Shown: positions 44,771-52,573, counted from the stretch's first letter. The stretch: 64,000 bases of DNA from Amycolatopsis sacchari (GCF_900114035.1 NZ_FORP01000009.1:167710-231709), one strand, 5' to 3'. Notes: a model not told the origin generated them from the letters alone. Program-made: numbers and translations.

Positions 44771-46117
44771 GTGACGGACTACCGCGATCGTGACGACCGG
44801 GACGGCACCGGCATCCCCCGCCGGACCGCCGCGAGGACAGCGAAACTGGCCAGTCTGCCGCTCGGCATCGCCGGGCGCGCGGTGGGCGGCTGGGGGCGCA
44901 GGCTGACCGGTCAGAGCGCGGAGGAGGTCAACGCGACCCTGTCCGCCAAGGCCGCTGAGCAGGTGTTCGAGGTACTGGGGGCGCTCAAGGGCGGCGCGAT
45001 GAAGTTCGGCCAGGCGCTGAGCGTGTTCGAAGCCGCCGTGCCCGACGAGATGGCCGCGCCGTACCGGGACGCCCTGACCAGGCTGCAGGCCGCCGCGCCG
45101 CCGATGTCCAGCAGGCAGACGCACCGCGTGCTCGCCGAGCAGCTGGGCCGGTCATGGCGGAACCGGTTCGCCGAGTTCGACGACGAGCCCACGGCCTCGG
45201 CCAGCATCGGCCAGGTGCACCGGGCCGTCTGGCACGACGGGCGCGAGGTCGCGGTCAAGGTGCAATACCCGGGCGCGGACGAGGCGCTGCGCAGCGACCT
45301 GAGGCAGTTGCAGCGGCTCAGCAGGCTCTTCCAGGCGTTCGTGCCGGGCACGGACGTCAAGCCACTGCTGGCCGAACTGGCCGCGCGGATGGACGAGGAA
45401 CTCGACTACCGCGGCGAGGCCGACAACCAGCGCGCTTTCGCGAAGGCGTTCGCGGACGACGAGCGCGTGCGCATCCCGCGCGTGGTGGCGAGTGCGCCGA
45501 AGGTCCTGGTCACCGAGTGGCTGACCGGCACCCCCCTGGCGAAGATCATCTCGGGCGGCGACACCGCGACCCGCAACGCGGTGGGCGCCATGCTCGCCGA
45601 GTTCCACTACTCCTCGCCCGCCAAGGCCGGCCTGCTGCACTCCGATCCACACCCCGGCAATTTCCTCCTGCTCGAGGACGGCAGGCTCGGGGTGATCGAT
45701 TTCGGTGCCGTCGCGCGCTTACCGCACGGTATTCCCCGCCACCTCGGCGAAATGACGCGGCTCGCGCTGGAACGTCGTTCCGAAAAGCTGATGGAACTCC
45801 TGCGCGAGGCGGGTTTCGTGCGCCCCGGGACGGATTTGCACCCCGAGGACGTGCTCGCCTATTTGGCCCCGTTCACGGAACCGCTGGCGAAAGAACGGTT
45901 CCATTTCACCCGGAAGTGGATGCAGCAGCAGGCCCTGCGCGTCGGCGATTCCCGAGGTCAGGATTTCCGCGTCGGCCGGTCGCTGAACCTGCCACCGGAA
46001 TACCTCATGATCCACCGGGTGACCGCGGGTTCGACCGGCATTCTGTGCCAGCTGGACGCCGAGATCCCGGTACGGGCGATTGTCGAGCGCTGGCAACCGG
46101 GGTTCGCCGACGAGTAA
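44771..46117 (+). CDS. ABC1/AarF (UbiB-like) atypical kinase
   Basis: 448 aa. Protein-kinase-like fold of the ADCK/UbiB family: KxGQ-type motif in GALKGGAMKFGQALSVFEAA, Lys in EVAVKVQYPG, catalytic loop in LLHSDPHPGNFLLLEDG and metal Asp in GVIDFGAVA. Family members support quinone or lipid metabolism, or transport. GTG at 44771 is the start. It follows the ThiF-like gene by 45 bp on the same strand. In mycobacteria the ABC1 gene lies beside whiB7; here whiB7 is 3.3 kb away. Confidence 0.93.
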   Translation: MTDYRDRDDRDGTGIPRRTAARTAKLASLPLGIAGRAVGGWGRRLTGQSAEEVNATLSAKAAEQVFEVLGALKGGAMKFGQALSVFEAAVPDEMAAPYRDALTRLQAAAPPMSSRQTHRVLAEQLGRSWRNRFAEFDDEPTASASIGQVHRAVWHDGREVAVKVQYPGADEALRSDLRQLQRLSRLFQAFVPGTDVKPLLAELAARMDEELDYRGEADNQRAFAKAFADDERVRIPRVVASAPKVLVTEWLTGTPLAKIISGGDTATRNAVGAMLAEFHYSSPAKAGLLHSDPHPGNFLLLEDGRLGVIDFGAVARLPHGIPRHLGEMTRLALERRSEKLMELLREAGFVRPGTDLHPEDVLAYLAPFTEPLAKERFHFTRKWMQQQALRVGDSRGQDFRVGRSLNLPPEYLMIHRVTAGSTGILCQLDAEIPVRAIVERWQPGFADE

Positions 46118-46118
46118 G

Positions 46119-46179
46119 TTGTCCACAGGACGCGGCTTTTTGCGCGGAAGCCGCCATTCGCTCCGCTGAGTTGTCCACA
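46119..46179. promoter_or_regulatory. Two TTGTCCACA boxes upstream of the AbiEi-like gene
   Basis: TTGTCCACA at 46119-46127 and again at 46171-46179, both in the same orientation and 52 bp apart, right after the kinase gene and before the next start at 46229. They match the actinobacterial DnaA-box consensus. The gap is otherwise without features. Confidence 0.45.
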
Positions 46180-46228
46180 ATTTTGGTTTCGGGTTCCCTG
46201 ACGCTCCTTCCCCCGCCACTCTGGAGCC

Positions 46229-47179
46229 ATGTCCCGAATGACATCCGCGGAGCTGATGGCTCTGAGCGCGGCCGAGACTGACGAGGTCACGACCACCGCC
46301 CGGCTACGTGCCATGGGCGTGACCCCGCACGCCATCGCCTCGCGCTGCCGCCCCGGCGGCCCGTGGCGGCGCCTGCTGCCCGGAATCGTGATGCTCGAGG
46401 CGGGCGACCCGACACGGCGGCAGAAGCTGCGCGCCGCGCAGTTCTACGCAGGTGCGGACTCGGTGGTGAGCGGGATCGACGCGCTCCGGGCGTACGGCAT
46501 CCGGGCGACGCCGCGGGACCCGGTGCACCTGCTGGTGCCGGTGCAGCGCCGGCTGCACTCGCAGGAGTTCGTGCGCCTGGAGCGGACTTCCCGGCTGCCG
46601 CGGCCGGACGTGATCGACGGCATCGCGTTCGCCCCACCGGCCCGCGCGACGCTCGACGTGGCGCGCCGGGTGCGTGACCCGGAGCGCCTGCGGCGGCTGC
46701 TGTCACTGCCGGTCTACTACGGGTTGTGCACCGCGGACGACCTGCGAGCCGAGCTGGACGCGGGCAACCAGCGCGGCAGTGCGTCGGTGCGGGAGATGCT
46801 GCGCAACCTCGGCTCGATGGGCGAGACGTACCTGCAGGGCGCCGCACGCGAACTGCTCGAGGCGGTTCCACTGCCGCCACCGGTGTGGAACGTGACGGTC
46901 TGTGACTCGCTGGGCAGGCCGATCGGTGTGGTCGACGCCTGGTGGGACGAGGTCGCCCTCGGCTGGCAGTTCGGCGGCGCGGCGCAGGAGGACGGCGGGC
47001 CGAAGATGAACCACCTCGCGCTCGTCGCCGCGGGGGTGGTGCTCGTGCGCACCGCGCCGGAGCAGCTCCGCGACCAGATCCGGCGCATCGCCCAGGAACT
47101 CACGAGCGCGTTCGCCAACGCCGCACGAAGACGGCGGCCGAAGGTGAGGGCTCTCGGCTCAGTACCGGCGGAGGTGTAG
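46229..47179 (+). CDS. AbiEi-antitoxin-like protein
   Basis: 316 aa. The N-terminal winged helix reads TTARLRAMGVTPHAIASRC and PWRRLLPGIVML, as in AbiEi-type antitoxins. A central region (VSGIDALRAYGIR, HLLVPVQRRLHSQEFVRLER) is typical of this actinomycete family. The C-terminal part (IGVVDAWWDEVALGWQFGG) resembles a nuclease-like fold, DUF559/Vsr type, with an Asp and a Trp-rich core. No AbiEii toxin is encoded next to it, so it is an orphan. Function is uncertain: antitoxin relic or DNA-binding regulator. Confidence 0.75.
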   Translation: MSRMTSAELMALSAAETDEVTTTARLRAMGVTPHAIASRCRPGGPWRRLLPGIVMLEAGDPTRRQKLRAAQFYAGADSVVSGIDALRAYGIRATPRDPVHLLVPVQRRLHSQEFVRLERTSRLPRPDVIDGIAFAPPARATLDVARRVRDPERLRRLLSLPVYYGLCTADDLRAELDAGNQRGSASVREMLRNLGSMGETYLQGAARELLEAVPLPPPVWNVTVCDSLGRPIGVVDAWWDEVALGWQFGGAAQEDGGPKMNHLALVAAGVVLVRTAPEQLRDQIRRIAQELTSAFANAARRRRPKVRALGSVPAEV

Positions 47180-47249
47180 GGCGTATGCGCACGCACATCC
47201 TCCCGATCTCCGGCTCGGCTCCGGGGAAAGGCCCGACGCCCTGCCGTGC

Positions 47250-47441
47250 TCAGTCGCGGTCCGGTACCCAGAACTCCGGCGGTAGCTTGCCCTCGATGTC
47301 CCGCACGTGGTCGCGGGCACAGCGTGGACACAACCACCGTGACATGCCGCCTTCCCGTTCGGACACCCATGCGAGCACCATCGCCGGGTTCTCCTCCGCT
47401 CCGCGGTCGGCGCCGCAGCGTGAGCAGATCGCGGCCGTCAT
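47250..47441 (-). CDS. Small zinc-ribbon protein
   Basis: 63 aa. Two CxxC knuckles (ICSRCGADRG and WLCPRCARDH) form a probable zinc ribbon with a short acidic C-terminus (IEGKLPPEFWVPDRD). ATG at 47441 overlaps the methyltransferase stop by 4 bp, so the two are co-translated. Function unknown; a role in nucleic-acid or protein binding is plausible. Confidence 0.72.
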   Translation of the reverse strand: MTAAICSRCGADRGAEENPAMVLAWVSEREGGMSRWLCPRCARDHVRDIEGKLPPEFWVPDRD

Positions 47442-48529
47442 TTGCGTCCGATGTGGACTGTGCGGGTACCGAGCACGTACAGGTCGTCCCGGTTGCCGAG
47501 GTAGTCCGGGCCTTCGGGATCCAGCAACAGGCGCACGGCGTTTCGATCGTCCTCGCTCATGCGGTCGTCGACCGTCTCGGCAAGCCTCGTCAGGTGTCCC
47601 AGCACGAAACGGCGGACCAGATCGGTCGTGGGAGCGGGGTGGTCGACCAGTGCGGTGAACGACCCAACGGAGCGCAGGCCCGCGCGGGTGAGCGCGGTCG
47701 TCCAGCCGTAGGGCATGCGGACGCTGCCGTCCATGCCGGAACGCATCTCGCCGAACCACTCGTCGCCGATGGCCAGCAGGCGGCGCTCGAGGCCTGGCGC
47801 TCCGACGCCCACGTCCCACGGCAGGGTCTGGGTCTGCAAGCCGCCCTCGGCGACCGCCAGGAGGCCGCCGGGTGCCAGGGCGGAGGCCAGCGCCGAGATA
47901 CCGGCCTGCTGGTCCGGCAGGTGGTGCACCATCGCCGCCGCCCAGACCAGGTCCGCCGACGGCACGATCTCGCCAAGCGCCCGCCCGGCGACGTCGGCAC
48001 GCACGGCCTCGATCCGCACCGGCCCCACACCCCGGGACGGGCCGGTGAGAGTTTCGGGCTGGGCAGCGCCCGCAGGCGACCCGGCTTCGCCCAGGGGCGC
48101 GGTGTCGGCTGCCTCGGAGCGGGCACCGGCGGCGGCTCGCTCGGATCCGCCCGAGGGCGCAGTGGTGGCGGTCTCAGACTGGGCGCGGGCCGCGGCTCCG
48201 TCGGGTCCACCCGTGACGGACGGCTGCCCACCCACGGCCTCGACTGCGGCGGCAGCCGTTTCGGTTGCTACCGCGAGCAATTCGGGGACCGCGTCCACCA
48301 GGATGAGGGTGCCGCCGCCGCGCACCGCCAGTTCGGCGGCCAGTGCTGCGCTCATGCCGCCCGTGCCGGAGCCCGCGTCGACGACCGTCGCTCCCTGGGG
48401 GAGGTTCGCCGTCAGCCTGCGGGCGATCTCGGCGAAGGCTGCGGCGTGCAGCTCGTCCCCGCGGCGGAGGTCGGGAATCCTTGCTGCCCAGTCGATGTGG
48501 TCGTGGGTGTGTGCGCCCATAGCCGCCAT
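47438..48529 (-). CDS. Class I SAM-dependent methyltransferase with a repeat-encoded insertion
   Basis: 363 aa. Motif I VVDAGSGTGGMSAA lies near residue 50 and the post-I acidic position in LILVDAVPELLA; later VWAAAMVHHLPD and GGLLAVAEGGLQ. Between strand 2 and strand 3 of the Rossmann fold, residues about 98-170 are a low-complexity Ala/Gly/Ser/Thr/Glu segment made of roughly 20-residue repeats (AQSETATTAPSGGSE, then ARSEAADTAPLGEAG). Without it the protein has a normal length. ATG at 48529 (MAAMGAHTHDH) or the Met at 48520 are both possible. Substrate unknown. Confidence 0.82.
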   Translation of the reverse strand: MAAMGAHTHDHIDWAARIPDLRRGDELHAAAFAEIARRLTANLPQGATVVDAGSGTGGMSAALAAELAVRGGGTLILVDAVPELLAVATETAAAAVEAVGGQPSVTGGPDGAAARAQSETATTAPSGGSERAAAGARSEAADTAPLGEAGSPAGAAQPETLTGPSRGVGPVRIEAVRADVAGRALGEIVPSADLVWAAAMVHHLPDQQAGISALASALAPGGLLAVAEGGLQTQTLPWDVGVGAPGLERRLLAIGDEWFGEMRSGMDGSVRMPYGWTTALTRAGLRSVGSFTALVDHPAPTTDLVRRFVLGHLTRLAETVDDRMSEDDRNAVRLLLDPEGPDYLGNRDDLYVLGTRTVHIGRK

Positions 48530-48700
48530 TGAACACGACTCGGCCCTGCGCAGCGGGAACATCCGCGACCAACACAGCCATGCCGGGGCCTGTCGGGTGC
48601 GGCGGCTCGGGTGGCGCCTCGCGGCAGGCTCGGACGCCACGCCCTGCCGACGCGATCAAGACCCGCGGGGGCAGGGCTGCCCGACCACGCCGCCGAGCCC

Positions 48701-48832
48701 GGCCGCATCGCGTAAGCCCGGCCCACACCGTGACAACCCACGCGACACGGTCGACGTCCGGCCGCATCGCGTAAGCCCGGCCCGCACCGTGACAACCCAC
48801 GCGACACGGTCGACGTCCGGCCGCACCGCAGG
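48701..48832. repeat. 59-bp tandem repeat
   Basis: Two nearly identical 59-bp units (48701-48759 and 48760-48818, starting GGCCGCATCGCGTAAGCC) plus a partial third starting at 48819. The unit length is not a multiple of three and no gene spans it. Confidence 0.85.
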
Positions 48833-48866
48833 AGCCGGGTCGTACCGCGGAACGCCGCCCACACGC

Positions 48867-48905
48867 AAAAGCCCGGCCCGCGGGGCAACACCCCGCGAGC
48901 CGGGC
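48867..48905 (-). terminator. Rho-independent terminator
   Basis: On the minus strand GCCCGGC-TC-GCGGGG pairs with CCCCGC-GG-GCCGGGC (one 2-base internal mismatch) and is followed by TTTTG. It probably ends the whiB7 and 80-aa gene transcript after passing through the 26-bp repeat array. Confidence 0.78.
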
Positions 48906-48908
48906 CTC

Positions 48909-49152
48909 ACGCACTAGGAACCAGTCCCGGCCAACGCATACCAGGACCGATGCCCGTCAGTGCACACCAGGATCAATCCCGATCAGCACGCACCAGGACC
49001 GACCCCGGCCAACGCGCACTCCGACCAATCCCGGTCAGCACCGCACCAGGCCAACCCCAGCCAACGCACACCAGGATCAATCCCGATCAGCACGTACCAG
49101 GACCGACCCCGGCCGCCGCGCACTCCGACCAATCCCGGTCAGCGCGCACTAG
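48909..49152. repeat. 26-bp tandem repeat array with 104-bp super-period
   Basis: About nine tandem copies of a 26-bp unit alternating between two types, CACACCAGGATCAATCCCGA-like and CACCAGGACCGACCCCGGCC-like. A block of four units repeats at 104 bp: the sequence starting at 48962 recurs at 49066. There is no spacer variation, so it is not CRISPR. It runs into the last bases of the 80-aa gene. Confidence 0.85.
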
Positions 49153-49391
49153 GACCTGTGCCGGTCGGCGCGGCGGGAAGCCCAGCGCGCCATCCTGTCC
49201 CAGCGGCGCGCCGCGCGGGCGTGGCCCCGCAGCTGCTGGGCACGCACCTCCCGGCGCATCTCCTGTATTCGGACTCTGGCCAGTTCTTCTTGCATCAACA
49301 TCTCGATGATCTCCTTGGTCGGCACGGGCGCGGCGGTGAGCTGAACACGCACCGTGCGCGGCTTTTCGCGAATCAACAGCTGGACACTCAT
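49149..49391 (-). CDS. Small basic protein downstream of whiB7
   Basis: 80 aa. It starts SVQLLIREKPRTVRVQLTAA, a beta-rich half, followed by a helical, Arg-rich C-terminus (ARAARRWDRMARWASRRADR). Its ATG at 49391 overlaps the whiB7 stop by 4 bp, so it is co-translated and should be induced with whiB7. I do not recognise a family. Its last codons lie in the 26-bp repeat array. Confidence 0.72.
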   Translation of the reverse strand: MSVQLLIREKPRTVRVQLTAAPVPTKEIIEMLMQEELARVRIQEMRREVRAQQLRGHARAARRWDRMARWASRRADRHRS

Positions 49392-49792
49392 GCGGCAGCG
49401 CTCCGCCGCTCACTCGAGTTCGCCCTCTCGAGGGGTTGCTCCGCCGGCCGCTCCGCGACCGGGTGCTTCCGCGGACGTCCCCTGGGCCGCTTCCGCGCGA
49501 CGATCACGCCGCGCTCGAAGATCTCGCCACCCCAGACGCCCCACGGCTCCCGCCGGTCGAGCGCACCTGCCAGGCACGACTCCCGGATCGGGCAGTCCGC
49601 GCACAGGCGCTTCGCCCGCTCGAGGTCCGCGGGAGCTTCCGCGAACCACAGGTCGGCGTCCCCGGACCGGCACGGCAGGTCCAGGCCGGGAGAGACGACC
49701 GCGTCGAGCAGGTCGCCGAATCCTCCTGTGGGAGGTGCGGCGAACTCGGCGGGTAACGCCCCCTCTGACGCGAAGGCGATTGCCGATGACAT
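49388..49792 (-). CDS. whiB7: WhiB7-type redox-responsive transcription activator
   Basis: 134 aa. The four iron-sulfur cysteines are in LDLPCRSGDADLWFAE, RLCADCPIRESCLAGAL. The G(V/I)WGGE turn follows (PWGVWGGEIFERG), and then an AT-hook RKRPRGRPRKHP, the feature that separates WhiB7 from other WhiB proteins. In mycobacteria and Streptomyces WhiB7 binds the sigma factor and AT-rich DNA and activates intrinsic antibiotic-resistance genes, including its own. SD AAGGAGA fixes the ATG. The long leader upstream has a promoter, a translated ORF and a hairpin. Confidence 0.93.
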   Translation of the reverse strand: MSSAIAFASEGALPAEFAAPPTGGFGDLLDAVVSPGLDLPCRSGDADLWFAEAPADLERAKRLCADCPIRESCLAGALDRREPWGVWGGEIFERGVIVARKRPRGRPRKHPVAERPAEQPLERANSSERRSAAA

Positions 49793-49847
49793 CCCGTTCT
49801 CCTTTGTGTAGTAACGGTTTTTTCAGTTGGGCGGGTACTGCACACAA

Positions 49848-49889
49848 CACGAAGGCCGCGGATCCGAGTACGGTTCCGCGGCCTTCGTG
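49848..49889 (-). terminator. Terminator-like hairpin in the whiB7 leader
   Basis: Perfect 15-bp stem CACGAAGGCCGCGGA and TCCGCGGCCTTCGTG with a 12-base loop. It lies 21 nt after the stop of the upstream ORF and 55 nt before the whiB7 start. It is followed by TTGTGTG, a weak T-tract. Position fits an attenuator that stops transcription before whiB7 unless translation of the upstream ORF is disturbed. Confidence 0.65.
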
Positions 49890-49910
49890 AGCCTTATCCC
49901 TGAACGGGCG

Positions 49911-50228
49911 TCAGGGGCTTCGCTCTGGCTGAGGGTGCGGAACGTGGATCTTCGGCTGCTTGGTCTGCAGATCGGCGGTAACGGGCACAATGCGGCCACC
50001 AAAGGCGGCACGGCGGGCTGCATGGCGAGCCGGTTCCCCGGCCTCGCGCATACGCCGGCCAGCGGCGGTGGCGCACGTGAGCTCGACGCCCGTCGCAACG
50101 GTGCTCGCCATCGGAGGCGCCCAGGCAGCGGCGGCGCCCATCGCAGGCGCCCAGGCAAGGGCGACACCCATCGGAGCGGTCGCGGACAGCGCGGTGCCAC
50201 GGTTGCCGATCACGGAATAGATCACCAT
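49911..50228 (-). CDS. Upstream ORF in the whiB7 leader
   Basis: 105 codons. A very strong SD, AGGAGGTG, lies 7 bases before the ATG at 50228. The peptide (VIYSVIGNRGTALSATAPMG, then an Ala/Met/Trp-rich repeat such as MGVALAWAPAMGAAAAWAPP) has no domain I recognise. Known whiB7 genes carry a leader ORF whose translation is used to sense antibiotic-slowed ribosomes; those I recall are shorter. The ORF ends 21 nt before the hairpin. It may be a real small protein as well as a sensor. Confidence 0.68.
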   Translation of the reverse strand: MVIYSVIGNRGTALSATAPMGVALAWAPAMGAAAAWAPPMASTVATGVELTCATAAGRRMREAGEPARHAARRAAFGGRIVPVTADLQTKQPKIHVPHPQPERSP

Positions 50229-50314
50229 CTCCGGGCACCTCCTCTCACTGTCCGACGCTCGTCGCTCCCACGACGGGCGGAATCCCCCTCGGGTGGTCAC
50301 CACCCGACCTGTGC

Positions 50315-50352
50315 AGGCTATTGCTCCCCTACAGGCGGGGGCAACTTATTTT
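50315..50352 (-). promoter_or_regulatory. Probable whiB7 promoter with AT-rich activator element
   Basis: On the minus strand AAAATAAG (50352-50345) is followed directly by TTGCCC (-35-like, 50344-50339), 18 bp, and TAGCCT (-10-like, 50320-50315). In known WhiB7-dependent promoters an AT-rich stretch sits just upstream of the -35 and is bound by the AT-hook, so this would be autoactivation. It lies about 90 bp upstream of the leader ORF. Confidence 0.55.
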
Positions 50353-50428
50353 CCGCAGGATTCTCCGAAGCGACGAAGATCGCGCCTCGAACGGCGGTTC
50401 CGCCGCACGGAAGCCCCCTCCGACGCGG

Positions 50429-52516
50429 TCAACGCTCACCCTGGATCACGGCGAGCACGTCCTCCCCGAACTTCGCGACCTTACTCGGCCCGATCCCGGA
50501 GATCGACACGAGCGCACCGCGGTCGGTGGGCTGCTGCTCGGCGATCGCCAGCAACGTCGCGTCGGTGAACACCACGTACGGCGGCACCTTCAGCTCCTTC
50601 GCCCGCGCACTGCGCCACTCCTTCAGGCGGTCGAACAAGCCTTCATCCAGATTGGACGGACACCGCTCGCACCGGCCGAGCTTGATCTCCATGGTGCCCG
50701 CCAACGTTTCCCCGCACAGACGGCACTTCGGCTTCGCCCCGCCGCGGGCCGCCTGGGACCGCGGCACCCGCGCCGCCGGGTGGTGCTCCGGCAACAACCC
50801 GTACAGGAACCGGCTGCGGCGGCGGTTCCGCCTGCCACCGGGGTGCCGCGACAGCGACCACGACAACCACAGGTGCTCCCGCGCCCGCGTGACCCCGACG
50901 TAGAACAGCCGCCGCTCCTCCTCGATGGCGTTGTCGTCGCCGTCGGCGTGCAGGATCGGCATCGTCCCCTCGGCGAGGCCGACGAGGAACACCGCGTCCC
51001 ACTCCAGCCCCTTCGCCGCGTGCAGCGATGCCAGCGTCACGCCCTCGACCGTCGGCGGGTGCTGCGCGGCCGCCCGCTGCTCCAGCTCCGCCACGTACCG
51101 CGGGAGGTCCGCGCCCGGCACCGTGGCCGCCAGTTCCTCCGCGACCTCGACGAGGGACAGCAGCGCGTCCCACCGCTCGCGCGCGGCGCCACCGGCGGGC
51201 GGCTGGTCCGTCAGGCCGACGCGCGCCAGCACCGACCGCACCGCTGTCACCAGTTCGGTGGGCGGCGGATCCCCTGCCGCCGTGCGCAGCGAAACCATCG
51301 CCTGCCGCACCTCGCGCCGGTCGAAGAACCGCTCCCCGCCCCGCACCAGGTACGGGATGCCGGCCTCGGCGAGCGCCTGCTCGTAGGCCTCCGACTGCGC
51401 GTTGATCCGGTACAGGATCGCGACCTCGCTCGCCGGCACACCCGCGTCGAGCAGGGTGCGGACACGGGCGGCCACCGCCGCGGCCTCCGTCGGCTCGTCC
51501 TCGAACTCGGCGAACTTCGGTTCGGGGCCCGGTGGCCGCTGCCCGATCAGCCGCAGCCGGGAGCCCGCCGGCCGGTTGCGCGCGGCGCCGATCACCTTGT
51601 TGGCCAGTTCGACCACCTGCGGGGTGGAGCGGTAGTCGCGTTCGAGCCGCACCACCGTCGCTTCGGGGAAGCGGCGGGTGAACTCCAACAACGGGCGCGG
51701 GGAGGCACCGCCGAAGGAGTAGATGGTCTGGTTCGCGTCGCCGACCACCGTCAGGTCGTCGCGGCCGCCGAGCCACGCGTCGAGCAGGCGCTGCTGCAAC
51801 GGGGTGACGTCCTGGTACTCGTCGACGATGAAGCACCGGTACCGGTCGCGGAACTCCCTGGCGACCTCGCCGTGCTCCTCCAGCACCGCGGTCGTCTGCA
51901 GGAGCAGGTCGTCGAAGTCGAGGACCTGCGCGTTGTTCTTCAGCTTCTCGTACAGCCGGTACACCTCGGCGACCTGCTGCGGCGCCGCCGGGCTGTCCCG
52001 CTGCACCTTCACGGCCGTCGCCGGGTACTCGTCCGGCGTGACGAGCGACGCCTTGGCCCACTCGATCTCGCTCGCCAGGTCGCGCAGCAACTCCGCCTCG
52101 GTACCCAGCCCGGCGCGCTGGGCCGCCTGGCCCACCAGCCGCAGCTTGCCCTCGAGCAGGTCCCACATCCGGTCACCGATCACGCGCGGCCAGAAGTACC
52201 GCAGCTGCCGCCGCGCCGCCGCGTGGAACGTGAGCGCCTGCGCACCCTCGACGCCCAGCGCGCGCAGCCGGGTGCGCATCTCACCCGCCGCCCTCGCCGT
52301 GAAGGTCACCGCCAGCACCTGTCCCGGCGCGACGTGCCCGGCGCTGATCAGGTACGCGATGCGGTGCGTGATCGTCCGCGTCTTCCCCGTGCCCGCCCCC
52401 GCCAGCACGCACACCGGACCGCGTGGCGCCGCGGCGGCGGCCCGTTGCTCGGGATCGAGCCCGTCCAGCAGGCCGGGCCGGTTCGTGCGAGGAGCTGCGT
52501 CAACCACGACAGGCAT
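50429..52516 (-). CDS. uvrD2: ATP-dependent DNA helicase UvrD2
   Basis: 695-aa superfamily 1 helicase. Walker A LAGAGTGKTRTITHR, motif II FIVDEYQDVTP, motif III VGDANQTIYSFGG and motif VI YVGVTRAREHLWLSW are intact. A four-Cys zinc segment (KCRLCGE and GRCERC) and a C-terminal HRDC domain (ALVSISGIGPSKVAKFGEDV) follow, as in mycobacterial UvrD2. It unwinds DNA in repair. ATG at 52516. whiB7 follows downstream on the same strand, the conserved order. Confidence 0.95.
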   Translation of the reverse strand: MPVVVDAAPRTNRPGLLDGLDPEQRAAAAAPRGPVCVLAGAGTGKTRTITHRIAYLISAGHVAPGQVLAVTFTARAAGEMRTRLRALGVEGAQALTFHAAARRQLRYFWPRVIGDRMWDLLEGKLRLVGQAAQRAGLGTEAELLRDLASEIEWAKASLVTPDEYPATAVKVQRDSPAAPQQVAEVYRLYEKLKNNAQVLDFDDLLLQTTAVLEEHGEVAREFRDRYRCFIVDEYQDVTPLQQRLLDAWLGGRDDLTVVGDANQTIYSFGGASPRPLLEFTRRFPEATVVRLERDYRSTPQVVELANKVIGAARNRPAGSRLRLIGQRPPGPEPKFAEFEDEPTEAAAVAARVRTLLDAGVPASEVAILYRINAQSEAYEQALAEAGIPYLVRGGERFFDRREVRQAMVSLRTAAGDPPPTELVTAVRSVLARVGLTDQPPAGGAARERWDALLSLVEVAEELAATVPGADLPRYVAELEQRAAAQHPPTVEGVTLASLHAAKGLEWDAVFLVGLAEGTMPILHADGDDNAIEEERRLFYVGVTRAREHLWLSWSLSRHPGGRRNRRRSRFLYGLLPEHHPAARVPRSQAARGGAKPKCRLCGETLAGTMEIKLGRCERCPSNLDEGLFDRLKEWRSARAKELKVPPYVVFTDATLLAIAEQQPTDRGALVSISGIGPSKVAKFGEDVLAVIQGER

Positions 52517-52573
52517 CCTCGCAGAGGGGGCCGACAGATTCCGCGAAGCCCACCCGCCCGTATCCTGGGTCAT

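Larger units (their letters stand above)
48530..49148. other. Repeat-dominated intergenic region
   Basis: The 620 bp between the methyltransferase start and the end of the 80-aa gene hold the 59-bp repeat, a terminator and the 26-bp array. I see no gene in it. The methyltransferase promoter must lie in 48530-48700. Confidence 0.7.

Noticed and set aside
48909..49152. Possible CRISPR array
   Set aside because: Units are contiguous 26-bp repeats with only small differences, there are no unique spacers, and no cas genes are present.
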